A stretch of 64,000 nucleotides of DNA from Utricularia gibba. Lineage: Eukaryota; Streptophyta; Magnoliopsida; Lamiales; Lentibulariaceae. The stretch spans positions 744,001-808,000 of the forward strand of contig NEEC01000002.1 of assembly GCA_002189035.1 (NCBI GenBank), in the 5' to 3' direction. This document shows, piece by piece, positions 1 through 14,048 of the stretch. Numbering within the stretch: position 1 is the first letter of the stretch; the number at the start of each line of letters is the position of its first letter. The translations under genes and the position numbers were made by a program. The notes under the pieces are model-generated. The model searched no databases. It had not been told where the DNA came from and saw only the letters and a list, made by a program, of their open reading frames with translations.

Positions 1-1482
1 CAGAGTTCAGTTGCTTGTGAACAAAGAAAAAAGGTTCCTCGGTTATGATGGCAATGATCAATATACCTTGTCTACATCCATGTGATTACAAAGAGCCGCC
101 CCTGCTGTTGGGCCGTACCCAGAAACAATGTTCAGGACTCCATCAGGAAGGCCAGCCTATCAGATGAATATTGGTACTCATCATTATCGACGCCAGTTTG
201 AAATTCTACTGATATAAAACTCACAGAATGTGGAATGCTGCAAGGTTATGCATTACCTCATGTAATAGCTTTCCTACAAGAAATGCAGATAGCGGAGTTT
301 GCTCTGCTGTTTTGAGAACAATGGTATTCCCACACGCCAGTGCTGGACCAACTTTCCAAGCGAACATGACTAGTGGAAAGTTCCATGGGATAATCTGACC
401 CGCAACACCGATTGGTTCGTGCAGCGTTTGAACATGAAGAGCTCCATCTGCTGGAATAGTCATTCCGTGAATCTTATCTGCCCAGCCTGCAAAATAATAC
501 AAAAAGAAGAGTCACGGAGAATCTGAAGTGTCCTCCAGCATTTATCTGTAGCGATCTTTTGGAAACTCACCAGCGTAGTAACGAAACAGTCGGACAAACA
601 TGGGAACTTCTATTTGAGATGTTTGCTCGTATGGCTTGCCGCTGTCCCAAGTCTCTAGTGCTGCAATCTCATCGTTATTCTGTTCAACCAGATCTGCAAA
701 ACGCAGCAGTATCCTTTGCCTTTCCTGAAGAAACCAAATACTTTCACGAACAAGGACCAAATGAACGTGAGAGAATAATCCAGAAAAGAGTATGTTACAT
801 AAGCAGTCATCCTGGGCCATGGTCCCTCATCAAAAGCCTTTCGTGCTGAAGCTACTGCTCGATTAATGTCTTCCGCTTCACCTTCAGCAACATGTGCAAT
901 CACTTCACCACTTCTAGGGTCCAGTGTTGGGAAAGTTTTCCCTGGTTTCAGAAAACATCATGGGTTAGCCCAGGAAAATACTCCATTTATGCAAAAAACA
1001 AGGACTTTAACCTGATGCTGCATCTACGAACTGTCCATTGATGAGAAGCTTATCATATAGGACGCTAACTGGTGCCTTGATTGGATCTTCAACGGCTGAT
1101 GCCGCTGCTGTGCTGTATCGGTAAATCCCTCTGCCTGCAGATCTTTGCTTTCCTGTAAAAACAGTTTTGATTTCAAAGCTGATGAATCAAAACACATATT
1201 CCATATACTGATCGCATGATTAAACAAACGAAAGAGGGCCTCTCTTTGACTTTAACACACGCAAATCCCTGTTCAAATCTCCCACCAGATTCTCAATAAA
1301 AAAACTCAGATTTGAAAACACGTCCCTGGTTCCACGCACAAAAAGAAAAAGAAAAGCCCGGCTCACTCATCCCCTTATCCACTCCTGATCAGGGTAAAAG
1401 GGAGTGGAGAAAAAAATATACCTCCACGCAAAATCGGATGAAGAGAACGAGATACAAGAGACGCGATCCTCCGAGTGGCCAT
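1..1482 (-). CDS. ALDH2B: Mitochondrial aldehyde dehydrogenase, ALDH2B class (N-terminal half; gene runs off the left edge)
   Basis: NAD-dependent oxidation of acetaldehyde and related aldehydes in the mitochondrial matrix. Six exons are readable: 1482-1422, 1152-1012, 941-799, 724-571, 486-257 and 156-67. All have GT/AG borders and compatible phases, giving the first 273 residues of a family usually about 540 long. The start [13 protein letters not shown] is basic and Ser/Arg-rich like a matrix presequence. This fits ALDH2B rather than cytosolic ALDH2C. Visible family blocks are [24 protein letters not shown], the cofactor-site IPWNFP in exon 5, and GYGPTAG in exon 6. The catalytic Glu and Cys lie beyond the window. 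The exon 6 donor at 66-65 is intact, so nothing suggests truncation other than the window edge. The ATG at 1482 is the only one giving a presequence joined in phase. Identification is secure; the paralogue number is not. Confidence 0.93.
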
Positions 1483-2386
1483 CTCCGATCAAAAGGCAGC
1501 AGCAGAGAGAAGGTCAGCCACCCGCTTTCCAGTCAATCAATCGACCAGTAACTGAACAATATCCATGCGTAAGTGGATAAACTACAAAAAATATGGAGCA
1601 TTAAGTCCAAAAAGTCAAAATCGTAATTAGGTGGTGGGCTCTCACCTATTACATACCGTCGTGAGATGGGAACTTGCAACGGTGAAGAGAGCACGTTACA
1701 TTCCACAGAAACGTAAGTGAGGACGCAAGTGCAGTGTTGCGTAGGTAACGGAAAGTTACGACTCAAATACGGCTGAAGTTCCATGTTGGTAGAACACACA
1801 AAAAATTTGACGTGCCTATTCCCGCTCTCTTCTTTCACCCCTAACAACCCCACGTGGTGGATAAGCTGCATCGCGCCATCCATATCTATCTTCTCGGAGA
1901 ATTCATTCGGGTGAGCATCATCGTTTTCCGCCCATTCTCACTCTCGCAGAACACGACCGAGATCATATCCCGTCCGACCCAACGGAAATTGAAGAATATA
2001 CATATTTCTTAGAAAACACTGGAAGTTCTTTCTTATTATTCTTTCCAATAATAAACCCTTCTTGAGAAATCACGAGAAATTCTCAAAATGACCAGTTCTT
2101 CAGTAACATGAATAGTGCGGCTTATCCATCAGAGGATTCCACCAATCTTTGACAACCGCTCGAGTAGGCGATTTTCAAACTGCTTATCAATTTAAAAAAG
2201 TCAAAAGGAATGGCAAGTGGCGGAGATTCAAGCTTCGGAAATATCATACTTTGCAACAGTGTGATGTAGCACACCACGTCCATACACAGAAGCAGATCTG
2301 CGGTTAATGTGGCATCTTGAGGTCAGAAAAGCTCCTCCCACAGTTTACAACGGCAGAAGTAGAAAATTCCCTAATTCCCAGCAGCT
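1483..2386. other. Intergenic: ALDH2B upstream region and ICMT 3' flank
   Basis: The part next to 1483 should hold the ALDH2B promoter and leader. The part next to 2386 is the 3' flank of the methyltransferase gene. A 116-codon open frame (1883-1533, minus) resembles nothing I recognise and has no splice partner. No repeats or RNA genes are visible. Confidence 0.5.
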
Positions 2387-2980
2387 TTACTTGATAAAAG
2401 GGATCCCAGAAGGTGTTCGCCTACCATATTCCTCGTACTCTGATCCAAAAAACCGCCTCAAGAAGAACTCCTCATAGGGTATCCTCTGATGAAAGAACCT
2501 CCAAACAACTACGGCAAATGCAGCCGTAGAAAGCGGATTACAGAGCATGATTTGAGTACCAATCGACCAGATGAAGAAGCCACAGTAACCGGGGTGCCTA
2601 ATGTAGTGAAAGATTCCATGAGTAATCAGTCTGTGATCCTCATCGCGGCGTACCCTGATGAGATGGGTGAAAGATCTACCTGCAGTAATGATGGCCAACT
2701 TTCGTATGACTTCTCCCACAACAACCATAGACAGGCCAATATGGTTGATTACCCATAGTTCCTTCATCGAGGGAAATACATTTATTTCGATCAAGTACTC
2801 TAACAGAGAACACCCCATCGCTACGACATAGTTTTTGCTGATTAAAAGAGACTTCAAAGTGACATTGTCTCTGCCATGAATAGATAGCGCCAGTACGTAT
2901 TCCGAGCAGTGGAAAAACAAAACAGCAAGAAACATTTCCAGTGAATGTATGCACGCTGTGAAACACAGAAGTTCTGCCAT
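2387..2980 (-). CDS. ICMT: Protein-S-isoprenylcysteine O-methyltransferase (ICMT / STE14)
   Basis: Methylates the carboxyl group of the C-terminal isoprenylcysteine of prenylated CaaX proteins, using S-adenosylmethionine, in the ER membrane. The single open exon encodes 197 residues, the length I know for Arabidopsis ICMTs. The catalytic C-terminal half is clear: AGRSFTHLIRVRR, RHPGYCGFFIWS, GTQIMLCNPLS, then VVWRFFHQRIPYEE and a C-terminal SGIPFIK. Several hydrophobic helices span residues about 10-120, as expected for a polytopic enzyme. The frame stays open 20 codons further upstream (to 3040). I chose the internal ATG at 2980 because MAELL lines up with the family N terminus and yields the standard length. 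Transcription diverges from spermidine synthase. In plants this enzyme damps ABA signalling (family knowledge); nothing here tests that. Confidence 0.92.
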   Translation of the reverse strand: MAELLCFTACIHSLEMFLAVLFFHCSEYVLALSIHGRDNVTLKSLLISKNYVVAMGCSLLEYLIEINVFPSMKELWVINHIGLSMVVVGEVIRKLAIITAGRSFTHLIRVRRDEDHRLITHGIFHYIRHPGYCGFFIWSIGTQIMLCNPLSTAAFAVVVWRFFHQRIPYEEFFLRRFFGSEYEEYGRRTPSGIPFIK

Positions 2981-4061
2981 TTTGCACCCCAGGCAACCCG
3001 CAAGCTTTCTGGCCGTTACGAGCTCATCTGATATAATCAAGCAGGGAATGTTTCTTGGATTCCAAAGCGATTAAGCTTAAGCTAGCCAACGAGTTCATGA
3101 TAAGATCATGACACCTCGCATTCCTACATACACAAAAGATTTCAACAACAATTAGTCTGTACAAAGCATATCTCAGTTTTGAAATAATCCACAGTTTACC
3201 GAATCCGCATCAATTACACACAAGAACCAAGAAAAGCGTTTCAATTAGAATACGAAACGGTTCTATGCAAATTATACACGACGCATTTCCTATCACTTTT
3301 TCACCTACAGAGAAGACGTACAGAGGCATATTCCACTTCGCTGCGACCTTCAAGATCTCATACCTTGTCACTGCGACCCTAAAATGTGAGAGCCTTCAAG
3401 ATCTTTCAACATTGAAACCTGAGAAGAAGGCGCTAAAATCGAACCCTAAACCACACAGAACGCTGAGTTCTTGCTGAATCTAGCACGCAGATCGCAGAAC
3501 GGACAGATGAAAATGGACCAGGCCAGCCCATTGATCTCTTTTCGCCGACTATATCCAGATGAGCTTTAGCCTTTCGTTTTCTTAGGCCCAAAATGAATAT
3601 TGCTTTTAAAAAAAATAAATGAAATAATTCAATTTTGGTGTTTTAGAAATTAAATCAATTTTATTATAAACAATTTCTGGACTAAAGTATTTTAACTTAA
3701 TCGTAATTAAATTATACATTTGAAAGAATTAAGTAATTATTTTGAATGAACAAATATTATATATTCGATATTAGATCATTGTTCTCGATTTTGGTATGGG
3801 GTGGGACCCGCAAGTAGTCCTTCCAGGAGGTAAAGTTTTTCCATTTATGTATTATATAAAAAGAGAAATGTATTGGTTTAATCAACGGCTCAGATTGATA
3901 CACGTACACAGTGATTGGCTGTTGGCAGCTGAAAAGCGTCCTTTGCAAGCAGAATCTGTGCGTCACCCAACGACGAGACCCGGTGCGACTCTTTTGTGTG
4001 ACTGACCGACTGTTCAACTGAGAGGGGTTTCGTGCAGAATTCGGTTGCCGGCAGAAAGGTT
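2981..4061. promoter_or_regulatory. Divergent upstream region between ICMT and spermidine synthase
   Basis: About 1.08 kb separates the two divergent start codons, so both promoters must lie here. The stretch 3600-3790 is very AT-rich and low in complexity. No specific operator, RNA gene or repeat could be supported. Short open frames are unsupported. Confidence 0.45.
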
Positions 4062-5919
<1,858 letters not shown>

Positions 5920-6407
5920 AGACACATCCACAGGAAGCATCTCAATGCACACAACCTAAGACAATTGTGTGATTCAACGATTTTGTTTTTCCAGTTTCTT
6001 GCGTTCCCCACCCTCTTCCAAGTCCTAGTGACATTTGGGTCTGGTTTCAGACATTTAGTGGTTGCTTAATCTGTCTTTCCATTCATGATCTACGATGATT
6101 TTAACATACTTGTCTTTCTTAGTAACAAAATAATCGTTCTCCATTTACTGATTAATTTTTTACCCTGGTTAATGCTTATACTTTGTAGAGAAGATTCATA
6201 TCAGTCATAATATAGATATGTTATCAGTGCAAAGCACCAGTCTCAGATCATTACAAAGAAGTCTCAACACAAGCTTAATGGTAAAAAGCTGCGCCTCATG
6301 GGGTAAAAGATCAGCAAGATAAAGACCTTCATCTAAGAGAACCAGAGTCTATGTTAACCAGCAAGATCATGAACATGTAAGTCTTCAACTTCCGATTGTG
6401 CTCTGAC
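5920..6407. other. Intergenic between convergent genes
   Basis: Holds the 3' flanks of spermidine synthase (plus) and the RSS3-like gene (minus). T-rich near 6100-6180. No further feature seen. Confidence 0.5.
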
Positions 6408-7882
6408 TTATGGTGGATACCTGAAATGATGCAGAGGTTGGTGGTGATATGGTGTCGGCATCGAGCCAGAGGCGCCCATCTTCAGATCATCATGGCATTC
6501 CTCCTCATGGTACTCCTCCTTAGCCACCACCATTTCCTCTCCCACAGGCCTTGTGAAGAGGTGATCCTGATGTTCAAAATGAGTCGATGAAGACGGCACC
6601 GGGACGACGGATGGAAGCTTGGAGAGGAGCGCTTCAAGGCTGCTCATTGATGGTGTTATTTTCATGGGATCAGGGGTGACATGGTCAGAGTAATCAGTAA
6701 CTGGAGGCAAGCTGCTGCTTATGTGCCATCCCTCTGGTGGAGCAGTTTGGGAATCACTTGCTGGAGGATATGCTGATGAAGTTGGATATGGCAATAGCAC
6801 CCCTGGTATGCTCTCTATATAGCTGAACTTCTTCTTTAGCAGAACCACATAATTCAGATCTTCAATCACCTGTGCTCATGCATCATATAAACATTTACTT
6901 AATCGCAACGAGTCGAATAAACCGAATAAAATGCAGATAGGACCAGGACCTTGTGAACAGCCCCTAGTTGAATAACACCTTCTCTAACAGCAACCAACGC
7001 AATTGTCTGCAGAAAGATTCCAAGATGCATGAGTTTAGTAGCTGGAACCTGCACCATCATCTTCTGCTTCAGGGGTGGAGATGGAGATGCTCACCTTTAT
7101 TCCAGATTGAAATTGAGCTTCCCAAGTCCTTGGATGCTGCAGGAAATAAAAGGCAGAGAAGATAAAGAGCAGTGGGTAAAGAACCAGTACTCTGTTCAAT
7201 GGTATGAACTTACTGAATCAGCTGAATGCCATGCAGATAGGAAGTTGATTTCCTGATCATTTGGTTCATTGTGGATCCATTTGTGGCTGTGATCCGCTGC
7301 CACCTTCCCAATCAACCTGCAGCAAAGGAATCACTAAAGAGCAAAAGCAAACGCCTTTTCAGAATGAACAGCTCATACCCCTCTCCGTAATTGTAGATTT
7401 CATGAGACATTTTGAAGAACACCTCAGGCTGCAGCCCCTGGTAATGCTGGAGCTCACAGTTGCCGTAAACCGACGAGCTTCCGCCGCTCGTCTCCGCCGC
7501 CGATGCTGCAAAGTTACAGAAACCATCTTCCCACACCAGTATCCTGGAAAACCCACACATACATAATAATGGTGATGCAGAAAAGCAAGCACAGGAAGAG
7601 GAGAAATGCCAAACCAGTTCCTCCTGTTCCCCCTGGATCTGTCATGGGCTCCTCCCAGACCATCCCACCTATGATCATCAACACATGCTTTCAGATCATC
7701 ACATTGAAGAAATCTATGTAATGGGGAAAAAGAAAGAGTTCAAACTTGGGAGGAGGGTAGTTTCTTGGGAGGATCCTCCAGAACACAGCATACACCCATT
7801 GAGAATTTTCATGGAGGCAGAGACTTCTGAGCGTGTGTTGAAGAAGCTGAGTGACAGCCAGAGAGTTGAACTGTTCCTCCAT
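6408..7882 (-). CDS. RSS3-like protein with bHLH-MYC N-terminal domain (LHW-related, formerly 'WNK-related')
   Basis: Seven exons: 7882-7746, 7668-7615, 7543-7379, 7316-7214, 7136-7095, 7006-6950 and 6869-6408. They encode 339 residues. The protein is almost entirely a bHLH-MYC_N fold: LRSLCLHENSQWVYAVFWR, PRNYPPPKWDG, DRSRGNRRNWILVWEDGFC, LQPEVFFKMSHEIYNYGEG, LIGKVAADHSHKWI, and KVIEDLNYVVLLKKKFSYI. The last 110 residues are Pro/Ser/His-rich and probably disordered. There is no basic-helix-loop-helix DNA-binding segment. The nearest families are plant RSS3-like proteins, which act as adaptors in transcription complexes (RSS3 bridges JAZ proteins and non-R/B-like bHLHs in rice). Older databases label them WNK kinase-related, but no kinase motif is present. 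The intron after 6950 begins with the weak donor GTCCTG. An in-frame ATG 24 codons upstream (7954) is an alternative start. Confidence 0.88.
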
Positions 7883-10770
7883 CTGGTTGCTAGCCTCCAA
7901 GTCCTCTTTTTTTGCTACACCTTCCACAGGGAGAAGAAGATCAGTCCCTCTCACTCTCTTTTCCTTTTCAATTTAAAAGTTCCTCCTGCATTGCCACAAA
8001 TGAAAGAAGCAAAACCCCAACACCACTTTACTCACTTTGTATGAAGCCACCCCCCCACCTTCATATACATCCCTACTCACACCCCCTCCCCTTTTCTCCT
8101 CCAATTTTTTAAATTCATTCTAATTTTATTTAATTATCCATTAATTTTTTAAAATATCATCATATCTTTAATATTAAATTCTCCTTATAGACTATATTAT
8201 TTATTTCAATATACCATAAAAATCCAAATGTTCTTCATTTTCAAATTTATATCCATACATTTTAACAATCCTCTAAAAAACCTTCAATTTGCATGGCTGT
8301 AAGGTCTCATTTGAGAAAGTATGGAAGTATGCTTGAGAAATTCTAGAAATCTTGTACTAGAACTTTTATTCACTGTAATCTTCCAAATTAAACTTATTTG
8401 AAATAGTGTATTTTAGAAAGAGTGATGCCTGGTTTCAATGATTGAGGCGACCAGGTCCAGTGAATCAAATCTGTTGAGATTTTAGGGATAGAATGCTGCT
8501 TTATTTTGCAGCAGGCTGAGGCTGCCTTGCCAACACAAAAAGGTCATTACCATGCTTTTGACTCCTCCTTCACCCCCTTCCTTACCAAAAGCCAGCTAAA
8601 TATTCCATTTCTTTTTTATTTATAAAAATAAAATCTGCTTCCATGGAACATTCTTTATTTTGGATGATCACTGACATATTGTATTTCACATACAAGTAAA
8701 AAAATACATATAGAATTATTATTTTTTTCACACAATATTTGACATATGATTAAGTTTCTAATTATACTTGGTTTGTGATGAAGCAAAAAAAAAACCCCAA
8801 CAATTTCCTAAAATTGCCCCCCAATGGATACCCCTTTTGGAAAGTTTCATAATAAAAAAATAATTTTCAGGCTCAGCTTTAATTATTTTCTTCCCCTTTA
8901 AAGCGCTTGATAAGATGCAGCAAAAAAGATGAGCCCCGCCCTTCTTGATTCCGCCCCAGCAAAATCGCATTGGGAGATGCGCCCACGGGCATTATTTTTC
9001 AATTCATTTCTTTTTAATAAAATCAATTTTCTATTCCGAAAATAAATTTATATTATTATTATTATTTTGCCGGGAAAAAGGGATGGTCAAAGGGATCGAG
9101 CTTTCCAGTGAACAGAGCGCATTCGGCGTCAATTGTGTGAAAATGTTGGGGGGACGTCGGAAACCCTACCGGCGGAGGATGAGGAAGGTGTCCGAACGCC
9201 GGGTGTCGGGATCCGTCGACACGTCACGAGGCCCGGAGGAGGAGCAGCCGCATTCCGCTCGCCGCCAAGATTACCTAACCGTTCGGGGCCCAACACCACC
9301 CCCAAATGCGCACAGTTGAGGTAACCCGTCCTCCGCAACAGGTTAAACCGGCAACTGTTTACTGGTTTTGAATCTGGGCCGTCCACGTGTTCCTCTTCTT
9401 GTGAGGTGTCATGTCATCAAGCTTTGTTAACCACATAAAATAATGTATTTCTTTTTTTATATTAAATTTTATTTTCATTTATTTGTAATATATATTATAT
9501 ATCCATTATGTATCGATACTAAATATGGAATCATTTATAAATGATATTTCACTACTTTGGAGTCATCTGAAAATTATCCATCATAGATTTGAACAATATT
9601 ATTCGTTTTGTATATTTAATCTTTATTTTTTTACATTATATTGTTTTGAAAATAAACTCTTATTCTATTCTATTAGTAATTGATTATTATTTTAGCTTAT
9701 AAAGATTTAAAGATTTAGGGTTTAACATAAGATTACTTGGTAGGAATCAAAACATGATCCTAGAGATTTGAACCAGAGGAATGCACCTGTAAACTTAACT
9801 ACTCTTTTCTTTTCGCAGTCTGGGGTAAGCAAAGCAAGGTCGGATGGGTGCCTCCCTCCATGGATGCTGGTTGACCTAACAGATTACTGCACGAGCTTTT
9901 TCGGTGTTGATCTGATTTGAACGACAAAGGGGGAGCGAAACTAAAAGTAAAGGCGAAAGGTGACAATAGCGAGTACCCAATCCCTTTTTCCATTTCCATG
10001 CGCATGTTAGCTGATGCGGTCGCCAAGGGGAAAGACTCCAAGGCTTCACGTGAACCCGTTTGATGGGAATTTTGAACTGCGGGGGGTGTTGGCATCGACA
10101 ACACGAGATGGAGGCCTTGTGGGAGGGGAGGTTTTCGCATCATTTGGGTCAGGAATTCAACCAGAAACTTGAGTTCCGAGCCTCGAAGTAGCTGTTAGAA
10201 TGTCTGGTACCCACTCTGCTTGTCAATCCAACATGAAGGGACCGACCCTGCCAGGTAGCATACAGTTCATGTGATCTTAACTTTTACTACGAAAAGTAGA
10301 TGATTGTAGTAGAATTATTTTTAAATTTGATATATCTGTTGTTTAGAAAGAGTGGAAATGAGCTCAGGATAATGGCTGTGAGTAAAATGGTCAGGGCTCT
10401 GAGTTCAAAGTACAAAATGAACAAAAAAGATGGAAGCCCAACTTCAAATCTTCATATACCACATGTTTCTGTAGCAGAAGACGAGGAAGATGCAACAACT
10501 AGACTTGAAGCAAAGCAGAGCTTTTCTCTATGACAACTGAAGAGCAGACTGAATTTATGGCGCATCCATTTATTGTCTACACTGACTGGCATTCAAAATT
10601 AATACATCCTAAGGACCTCAGTCAAAGATCCATCCACCTTTACATGATGCAGGAATCTAGGGAAGTAACGGCTACCAAAAGGTACTTCTGATGAGCTGTG
10701 ACGACTGGGTTTGGTTTCTTGTTCTTGAAATTGACTTGTTAAAGATGAATCCCAAGTCAACTGTTGGCCA
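7883..10770. other. Long intergenic region upstream of the RSS3-like gene and downstream of the WVD2-like gene
   Basis: Mostly AT-rich low-complexity DNA (8100-8900, 9420-9720), with a GC-richer island at 9090-9330 that has several short open frames but no recognisable protein. Positions 10140-10770 are probably 3' UTR and flank of the WVD2-like gene. A possible tRNA-derived fragment near 9718-9800 (minus) is described under findings. No gene could be supported. Confidence 0.45.
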
Positions 10771-12795
10771 TCACTTATCCTTTAAGGGGAGGATACGTAC
10801 ACTTGTCTTTGAGTTTAGTGATCTGTTGTGGTGAGCATTTTGGGAGGCTCTGGCAGTTGAATTTGCCTCCAACTTCTTAAGAAACTACATTAAGTTCCTT
10901 GTCTGAGCAAAAACACAAGCCAAACTGAACAAATTATGTGAAGATCTGGATTGTAGGACATACCTCTTTCAACTTTTGGGGTTTGTTGTCAGAATTTGTG
11001 GAAGCGCTGCTGGGTGAAAACCCGGTTGGATGTTTCTTATCATAAGTATGCACCTTAAGAGATCTGCCATTAATAGTTCATCTGGTGAAGATAAGGTTCC
11101 AATGAAGAACACTGCAAATGAAAATGACAGTCGAATGATTTTGTAAATCATCTTCAGGGAATACAGCAGTCTCACCCTGAAGGCAGAGGGTTTGATCTTG
11201 TTCCGGATGGAGTCTTGTTTGCAGGATCCTTCTTCAGCCTAGAACACAAAATTCTGGGTGCTATAAGTACTCAAAAAACAACAGCATAGTAAGCACTAAC
11301 TGACAAACTGCACTGGTCCTAGAAACTCACAGAAACACTTGAGTAGTGTTCCATATTTATCTAGTTCTAGCTCAGGCTAAAGATGCACTAGTTAAGTTTA
11401 TATATCTATCCTGGGAATGACAGCCATCGCTCTGAGGACGGTTCTTGAGAAAATTCATTACCTTTCATTCACCTTAACAGGTGTGCGAGAAATGGGCATC
11501 TTTGGTTCGGCTGCAGCCGGTGATTCCTGCATAGACAGTAAATAGTAAAATATGGCGACGCAGATGCTCTGCTTAGCAGACGTACAAATTATCTGAAAAA
11601 GAAAAGATGTCATAAAGATGGGACCACTAACATGCTTCATGGTTAGATTCTTAGCAGGGGAAGAAGAAGCATAATCCCTCTTCTGGAAAGTCCTGAAAGC
11701 TCTTCTAACAATTTCCTTATCCCCCAATTTCTCCATTATCAAAGATTTTCTCATTACTGAATGATCACCCAATGAGGATTCAGTAGCCGAGTTCATCGAT
11801 AGGTGCAAGGATTTGGGAGCTAGTCCTTTGCTATATCCGGTCACAGAGTTCTTACGATGTGGCTGCTGCGGTGTTCCAGTCTTTTTCCTCAAGTAGTGAG
11901 TAGCAGAAGTTGGAGGAGAAGCCAACAGTGACCTTGAATTTCTAGAAGCCTGTAATCCCCTGGATGCAGGAGATACAACTGTCTTCCTGGTTCCTGATAA
12001 ACATTTATCCTTCTTTTTCTTGGGATCCTAAGAGTCAGATTCAAAAAGAAAAATTTGTAATGCTCTCAATACTACAAGAGAAGGGGCATAGCAAGTTTCA
12101 GTTTTTACCTTTTGAACGGCATTCCCGGTGTCCTCACCATGCTTCTCTGGGACATTTGTTTGTTCTGATTGGTTTTCAGCCGTAGTAAGAAAGTTCTCTT
12201 GAGAAGGATCTACCACATTCAAACCAGCATCGTTACTCAAACTCAACTCGGAATGATCTAGATCACCATTCAGCTCTTCCAGCGGTTCCTCTTCCCCAGG
12301 GCTCCCATGATTCACAGCAATGGCATTGCCTACTCCTACCTCCTCGTCGTTCACAGGAATTGCATTATCCATTGAAGAAGTCTTAAAGGTTTGGGGTTCA
12401 GACCCCATAAAAGATATGGAGTTACCATTTTCCACATGAGGAGAAATACTCTCACAGGATTTCTCCAGAACCTCTTCAACCATATTCACTGTGTTCGTGG
12501 TTCCTGGCTCATCATACACATCAGATGAATCACTGACAAAACCTGAAACACATGATTCTAATTGCTTCTCCTTCTCCAATGCCTCAGCTTTCTGAGCTGC
12601 AATCTTCTTGTAATGAGCCTCAAAATACGCCCTCTTCTGTGCTACGGATCCTGGAGTAGATAAACTTCCAACTTCTTCTAAATACTTATTGGGTGAGAAA
12701 GATGACCATTTCTCCCACGAAAGCACATCATTCTCAAATCTCCCAAATGAAACTGACGCTTGAAGCCTTGCATCAGATTTCAAATAGTGATCCAT
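10771..12795 (-). CDS. WVD2-like (TPX2-family) microtubule-associated protein, C-terminal domain reduced
   Basis: Exons 12795-12109, 12027-11632, 11526-11462, 11238-11176, 11063-10964 and 10875-10771 give 471 residues. The N terminus SVSFGRFENDVLSWEKWSS followed by PGSVAQKRAYFEAHYK is the signature of the WVD2-LIKE 7 group, which binds microtubules. The middle is acidic and disordered, then becomes basic (KKKKDK, RAFRTFQKRDY). The KLEEK-centred TPX2 block that normally ends these proteins is not recognisable. The last exon gives only KLKEKLEANSTARAS before the stop, and its acceptor (TTCTTAAG) is weak. A stronger acceptor 26 nt upstream (TTTTGCTCAG, exon start 10901) would end the protein after six codons. 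The first five exons are sound; the end is uncertain. An acceptor AG touches the start codon, so a spliced 5' UTR is likely. Confidence 0.8.
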
Positions 12796-14048
12796 CTGTT
12801 CCCAAATTCAAGATCTTCCGCAGGGTACTGCTTCGGCAACAAACTACCAAGTCAAGGCATAATATTGTAACAAGATCTTCATCTACAAGGTCAAATCTAT
12901 CCTAAACTCAAAACTTAACCTTCCGTAGCTCTACAGAATCTCATGGAAAATAAACAGAATCCACCCCCAAATACAAGTTTCTCAAATCATCCTCCGCCCG
13001 TTCTAATGGAGAACAGTAACAGTTCCGTGGCCACAAAAACAAGAAAAAAAGCACACCCAAAAAAGAAACATGCATCTCCCACCAAACGCTCAAACTATTC
13101 GCACATTCACAAAAATATGCAAGGATAAAATGGTGAAACTAACCAAAAAAGAAAAGCACCCAGCAACAAAAGCTAGCTCTTCGGCCTGGCTCGTTCCTCA
13201 CCTTGCTGAATGAAGCCTCTCCAGCTACTTACTCTCCGCGAACAAAAAGACATTAAGTTAGTTGAGAGAGAATGAAGAATCCGTGTAAAGTTTTATACGG
13301 TTGAAGATCGAATGATTTATCGACGTATTGAGGTAGGCAGCGGCCCACTCCAAAGAGAGAGAGAGTTGCTCTGAAACTGCAGCAGAGCTAGTGCCAGTTG
13401 AGCAAGAAACCAAGAGTAGCGCTCGGCACGTGCCAGATCGGAGGTGGGCACGTGCGGGGACCGAGGCCGCCGCGTAAAAGGTGAAACCGCAAAATCCCGG
13501 TAAAAAGGTGTTCTTTTTCTTTCTTTTGCAGGGGTAAAAGAGACGATGTTTTTCCACATTCCATTCGAGATGTACCTGCTGCTGCTAACCTTGTACGTCA
13601 TTCCAGTGGCCTCACTGTAACATGGTTGGATGCAGCTGCCAACAAGACAACCATCCACGTATCCAAGATGTGCTCATCCATGGTATTCACACAAGCACAT
13701 GCCTCTACAGAAGCAAATCCATGGACTTGGATTGCTGTCTCCATTTTTTTTCATTTTTTCGACAGATGGAGGAGACCCATTGAAGCTGAAGACTTGAAGA
13801 CCTCCATACTCAAGGAGAAGATGGAACGAGTAATTAGAAAGTGAGGCCTCAGATATATGAAGAAAGCAATGGAAGATGCCTCTACAGAATCAATAGAATG
13901 AATATATCATCACTTACGCTTTCTAGCTAGCCAGATTCCGAGTTCTCCAAACCTCATTTTCAGACACTTTGGAATCGAATCTCGGTGTTTATTCCAAAGC
14001 ATGTCTGGTTGGGAGTTCATATGGGCCAAAAAATCGTGTACCATGAGT
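12796..14048. other. Intergenic: WVD2-like leader and promoter, HSP90C 3' flank
   Basis: An intron acceptor ends exactly at 12796, implying a non-coding first exon of the WVD2-like gene further right, probably between 13150 and 13300. Several short open frames on both strands near 13300-13840 match nothing I know. The final 200 bp are HSP90C 3' flank. Confidence 0.4.

Noticed and set aside
6408-7882. WNK kinase annotation for the RSS3-like gene
   Set aside because: No kinase motifs at all. The historic label is a misnomer; the domain is bHLH-MYC_N.
13258-13844. Several 60-113-codon open frames between the WVD2-like and HSP90C genes
   Set aside because: No conserved motif, no splice context, and they overlap each other on both strands; treated as leader or intergenic DNA.
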